A DNA stretch of 25,531 nt. It comes from CAYTOJ01 sp964439415. Lineage in GTDB: Bacteria > Pseudomonadota > Alphaproteobacteria > Rickettsiales > CAZAGG01. Below the pieces are notes generated by a model, which saw nothing but the letters and a program-made list of their open reading frames with translations, was not told the DNA's origin and made no database searches. Both the position numbers and the translations under genes were made by a program. Location: assembly GCA_964439415.1 (NCBI GenBank), contig CAYTOJ010000013.1, forward strand, positions 1 through 25,531, in the 5' to 3' direction. Each line of letters begins with the position of its first letter. The first letter of the stretch is position 1. Below are positions 22,778-25,531 of this stretch, piece by piece.

Positions 22778-23257
22778 TTATTTTTCGCCATTATCCTTGA
22801 CATAAATACGTTTAGTCTGCTGGAATTTTTTATCGCCCTGCTGTGCGAAAACACTGACTTCCCATAATCCCGGAAGTGGCAGGTCTATCGCCACCTGCCA
22901 CTTACCATCATCACGTTTAGCAAGGCTTGTTATAACGTCCGCAGTATTGCCGCCCAGCCTCACCAGATTTGCGCTGACTTTATCCAAAACCACCAACTGG
23001 CCTGATTTATCGCGCAGGCTGAATTTCAACTTGCCCTTACCATAGCTTATCTTTCCATCCCACCCCAGTGACGCCTGCGCCTCGTAAGCATCAATCACCT
23101 TGTTATATGACAGACCTTTCTCATACGGATGCTCAGTCACCAACCCCTTATGGGTGCGCAGCGCCAGTGTTATCATGATTGCATCCGCCGCCGCTATAAA
23201 CGCGAAGAAGGCAGCAAACCATATAAAAACCGTCCTGCCCTTTAAAGCTTGTTGCAT
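22778..23257 (-). CDS. ccoH: CcoH/FixH, cbb3 oxidase assembly protein
   Basis: 159 residues. One N-terminal membrane segment (about 10-30: VFIWFAAFFAFIAAADAIM) is followed by a periplasmic FixH domain, with THKGLVTEHPYEKGLSYN typical of the family, and a beta-rich tail ending WEVSVFAQQGDKKFQQTKR. CcoH is tightly bound to the oxidase and stabilises it, and may take part in copper delivery. Its ATG follows the ccoG TAG with no gap, so the two are coupled. Confidence 0.93.
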   Translation of the reverse strand: MQQALKGRTVFIWFAAFFAFIAAADAIMITLALRTHKGLVTEHPYEKGLSYNKVIDAYEAQASLGWDGKISYGKGKLKFSLRDKSGQLVVLDKVSANLVRLGGNTADVITSLAKRDDGKWQVAIDLPLPGLWEVSVFAQQGDKKFQQTKRIYVKDNGEK

Positions 23258-24637
23258 CTATTTACCACCGCTGACGAATATGGTTTTCTTCGTATCACTG
23301 ATTCCACTTTCCAGATCAGTTACGCGCAGTATTATTTTGCGGCGCTGATCCAAAGGCCTCCATGCTGATACAAATACCCTGAAATGCCCTACGCTATCGG
23401 CGAATACTCCCAGTTCTTCCGGTGTTATCACCGTGTTGGACTGCACGCTAAGGGCAGCCCCTTCCAGCCCTTCCAGTTCCAATTTGAATTTTCTATCCTC
23501 CAGATTTTTATTTAAGATATGTACCGTATAACCGTTGCGGATATGGCCGTCGGAGAGCGTTACATACAGCGGATTACGATCGTGTATAACGTTCAACTCA
23601 ACGGGGGAGCGGCTGATAATTCCATATAACATCAAACATGCTGCTATAGTCATGATCCCTATATACCAGAATGTGCGGGGGCGGAAAAATCTGAACTTCT
23701 CGCCACTCTCCGCTGAGTAACGTATAAGTCCACGCGGCAGGCCAATTTTGTCCATAACATTATTACAGGCATCCACACAAAGGCCGCAGGCTATGCATTC
23801 CATCTGCAGACCGTTACGGATATCTATACCCATCGGGCAGACTATAACGCAGGAATCGCAGTCTATGCAGTGCCCCCTGCCCTCCCAGCTATCGCCGGAC
23901 TTATGCTTTCCCCTCGGCTCGCCACGTTTTTTATCATAATCTATTATCAGTGTGTTTTTATCGAACATGGCTGATTGAAACCGTGAATACGGGCACATAT
24001 AGGTGCATACCTGCTCACGCGCAAAACCTGCCATAAGATAGGTTGAGAAGGTCAGCGCAGCAATCCACGCACCAACAGCAAATGGTATATCAAAATGGAT
24101 TATCTGATCCAGTAGCGTGTGTGCATCGTTGAAATAAAACACCCATGCGCCGCCAGTGCATAAGCCTATCACCAACCAGATAATATGCGTGAGGGCTTTT
24201 TTGCGGATTTTCTCAAACGTCCATGGTGATTCATCAAGCTTTTTACGGGCGTTTCGATCGCCCTGCACTATGCGCTCAACCCATACAAAAAGGTCAGTCC
24301 ACACCGTTTGCGGGCAAGCATAGCCGCACCAGATCCGCCCGAACAGGGAAGTTATAAAAAACAACCCAACGGCGGCCAGAATCAGTAGACCTGCGATGTA
24401 AAAAACCTCCTGCGGCCATATTTCAATACCAAAGAAATATGCGCGCCGTGACGGAAGGTCTATTATCACCGCCTGATCAGGTGCATGTGCCCCCCTATCC
24501 CACCGCAGCCAGGGTGTGCCGTAATAAATACCCAGCAACACAATCATCGCCAGCCATTTCAGCTTGCGGAAAAGCCCCCACACGCGGCGCGGATAAATTT
24601 TCCTCTGCTTGGCGAAGTACTGTACTGATTCCGTCAT
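23258..24637 (-). CDS. ccoG: CcoG (RdxA/FixG), ferredoxin-like membrane protein of cbb3 assembly
   Basis: 459 residues. Several transmembrane helices surround GYACPQTVWTDLFVWVERIV and CTYMCPYSRFQSAMFD. Two ferredoxin-type [4Fe-4S] sites follow: CIDCDSCVIVCP and CIACGLCVDACN. The C-terminal third is a periplasmic Ig-like FixG domain (HILNKNLEDRKFKLELEG). The protein is thought to reduce copper before it enters the oxidase. It starts 11 nt after ccoP. All eight cluster cysteines are present. Confidence 0.96.
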   Translation of the reverse strand: MTESVQYFAKQRKIYPRRVWGLFRKLKWLAMIVLLGIYYGTPWLRWDRGAHAPDQAVIIDLPSRRAYFFGIEIWPQEVFYIAGLLILAAVGLFFITSLFGRIWCGYACPQTVWTDLFVWVERIVQGDRNARKKLDESPWTFEKIRKKALTHIIWLVIGLCTGGAWVFYFNDAHTLLDQIIHFDIPFAVGAWIAALTFSTYLMAGFAREQVCTYMCPYSRFQSAMFDKNTLIIDYDKKRGEPRGKHKSGDSWEGRGHCIDCDSCVIVCPMGIDIRNGLQMECIACGLCVDACNNVMDKIGLPRGLIRYSAESGEKFRFFRPRTFWYIGIMTIAACLMLYGIISRSPVELNVIHDRNPLYVTLSDGHIRNGYTVHILNKNLEDRKFKLELEGLEGAALSVQSNTVITPEELGVFADSVGHFRVFVSAWRPLDQRRKIILRVTDLESGISDTKKTIFVSGGK

Positions 24638-24648
24638 GTCCCTTTGTT

Positions 24649-25521
24649 CTATTCTCCCGATTTGGCCTTCTCACCGCCACCCAGGGAATGCACATAAACC
24701 GCAAGCTGCTTTATGGTATCGTCCGGCAGCCTGTCCGCCCATACCGACATTACGCCATGCCGTGGTTTTTTCATCTGCGCGGTGATGGATTCCTTATCGC
24801 CGCCATAAAGCCAGATAGCATCTGTCAGATTCGGCGCTCCAAAATCCCTGCCGCCTTTGCCATTATCACCGTGGCAGGATGCGCAGTTTTCCTGAAATAT
24901 TTTTGCCCCTGCCTCATTAGCAGCACCCTTGCCTGCCAGATTCAAAACATGCATTGCCACTGATTCAATTTCCTTTTGTTTCAGAACTTCCGTCATGGCT
25001 GGCATCTGCGAATCACGGCCTTCCGGATTGTTCGAGCGCACGCCAAACTTTATTGTATGATAGATGGATTCAATATCACCTCCCCAAAGCCAGTCATCAT
25101 CATTCAAATTGGGGTAGCCCTTTCCACCTTGCGCACCAGTACCGTGACATGCAGCGCAGTTTTCCTTGAACATCACTTTTCCGCCCGCAACTGCGAACTG
25201 ATAAAGCTCGGAATCGTCATATATTTCTTTAAGGCTGCTTTTTTCAATGCGCTTCGCGTATTCACCGCGCCGCTGGATGATCTCTCCCTGCTCAGCCTCC
25301 AGCTTGCCATACTGAGTCCAGCCAAATTTGCCTTTAGTGTGACCTGTTAATGTTGGTATTGCCGGATACACCACCCAATAGCCGATTGACCAGATAACCG
25401 TGATGATAAAAACCCATAACCACCAGCGAGGCGCCGGATTGTTAAGTTCCTTCAGCCCATCCCATTCATGACCTGTGGTGCTGACTCCTGATAGCTCGTC
25501 TTTTTCTTCGCTTTTGCCCAT
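24649..25521 (-). CDS. ccoP: Cytochrome c oxidase cbb3 subunit III (CcoP)
   Basis: Di-haem cytochrome c subunit that passes electrons to the CcoN-CcoO core. 290 residues. The cytoplasmic start STTGHEWDGLKELNNPAPRW is diagnostic; one membrane helix follows (about 33-53), then two haem-binding sites CAACH and CASCH, each with its GxGGxxxPNL-type continuation. Axial methionines are likely in SQMPAM and HGVMSVW. The ATG at 25521 is 10 nt from the right edge, so ccoN, ccoO and ccoQ would lie outside the window. Confidence 0.97.
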   Translation of the reverse strand: MGKSEEKDELSGVSTTGHEWDGLKELNNPAPRWWLWVFIITVIWSIGYWVVYPAIPTLTGHTKGKFGWTQYGKLEAEQGEIIQRRGEYAKRIEKSSLKEIYDDSELYQFAVAGGKVMFKENCAACHGTGAQGGKGYPNLNDDDWLWGGDIESIYHTIKFGVRSNNPEGRDSQMPAMTEVLKQKEIESVAMHVLNLAGKGAANEAGAKIFQENCASCHGDNGKGGRDFGAPNLTDAIWLYGGDKESITAQMKKPRHGVMSVWADRLPDDTIKQLAVYVHSLGGGEKAKSGE

Positions 25522-25531
25522 TATTTAATCC

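Noticed and set aside
22362..22805. A 147-codon open frame on the + strand
   Set aside because: It is antisense to the start of ccoI, with no recognisable protein features.

Overview
The window looks like part of an alphaproteobacterial chromosome. The evidence is the family sequences (FtsK, SecY, ribosomal proteins, a cco/fix-type cbb3 oxidase set, NuoA) and the argS - SPOR protein - nagZ order that is common in that class. Base composition is middling. The isolated nuoA, the shortened spc ribosomal operon and the palindromic repeats recall rearranged, often host-associated lineages such as Rickettsiales or Holosporales. That placement is inference; the genus cannot be named from sequence alone.

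Layout. Only the first 3.4 kb is on the + strand: the 3' part of an unrecognised gene (to 831), a palindromic repeat (901-1003), and ftsK (1089-3362). Everything else is on the - strand. Read from right to left (the direction of transcription) it runs: the cbb3 oxidase genes ccoP, ccoG, ccoH, ccoI and the very short ccoS (25521-20290); a two-gene cassette with a Panacea/SocA-like putative antitoxin followed by a small two-helix membrane protein (20202-19358); argS, a SPOR-domain protein, nagZ and pth (19278-14675); a run of ten ribosomal protein genes from rplN to rplO plus secY (14587-8803); nuoA (8799-8434); rmlB; an RTX calcium-binding protein; and a SWIM/SNF2 helicase that ends tail-to-tail with ftsK. 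No stretch over about 300 bases lacks a gene, and I see no tRNA, rRNA or CRISPR array.

How the genes work together. ccoP and the ccoGHIS genes supply a c-type cytochrome subunit and the copper delivery and assembly factors of a high-affinity terminal oxidase (ccoNOQ would lie beyond the right edge). rplN to secY is the core of the spc operon, but it is cut at both ends: pth stands where rpsQ normally is, and nuoA stands where adk or rpsM normally follows secY. The argS-SPOR-nagZ block mixes translation with cell-envelope functions.

What is most unusual. At least three kinds of palindromic repeat occupy the gaps. One, about 100 nt between the first gene and ftsK, recurs as a longer copy of about 190 nt placed in frame inside ccoI, adding roughly 65 residues to its ATP-binding domain. 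This behaviour is known for Rickettsia palindromic elements, but the sequence here is not one I recognise. A second family has 13-nt inverted ends (three copies). A third consists of hairpins bounded by TATACC/GGTATA; one of these abuts the start codon of pth. The Panacea/two-TM gene pair, with a stop-start overlap and a palindrome centred on a consensus -10 box, is a good candidate for an uncharacterised toxin-antitoxin system.
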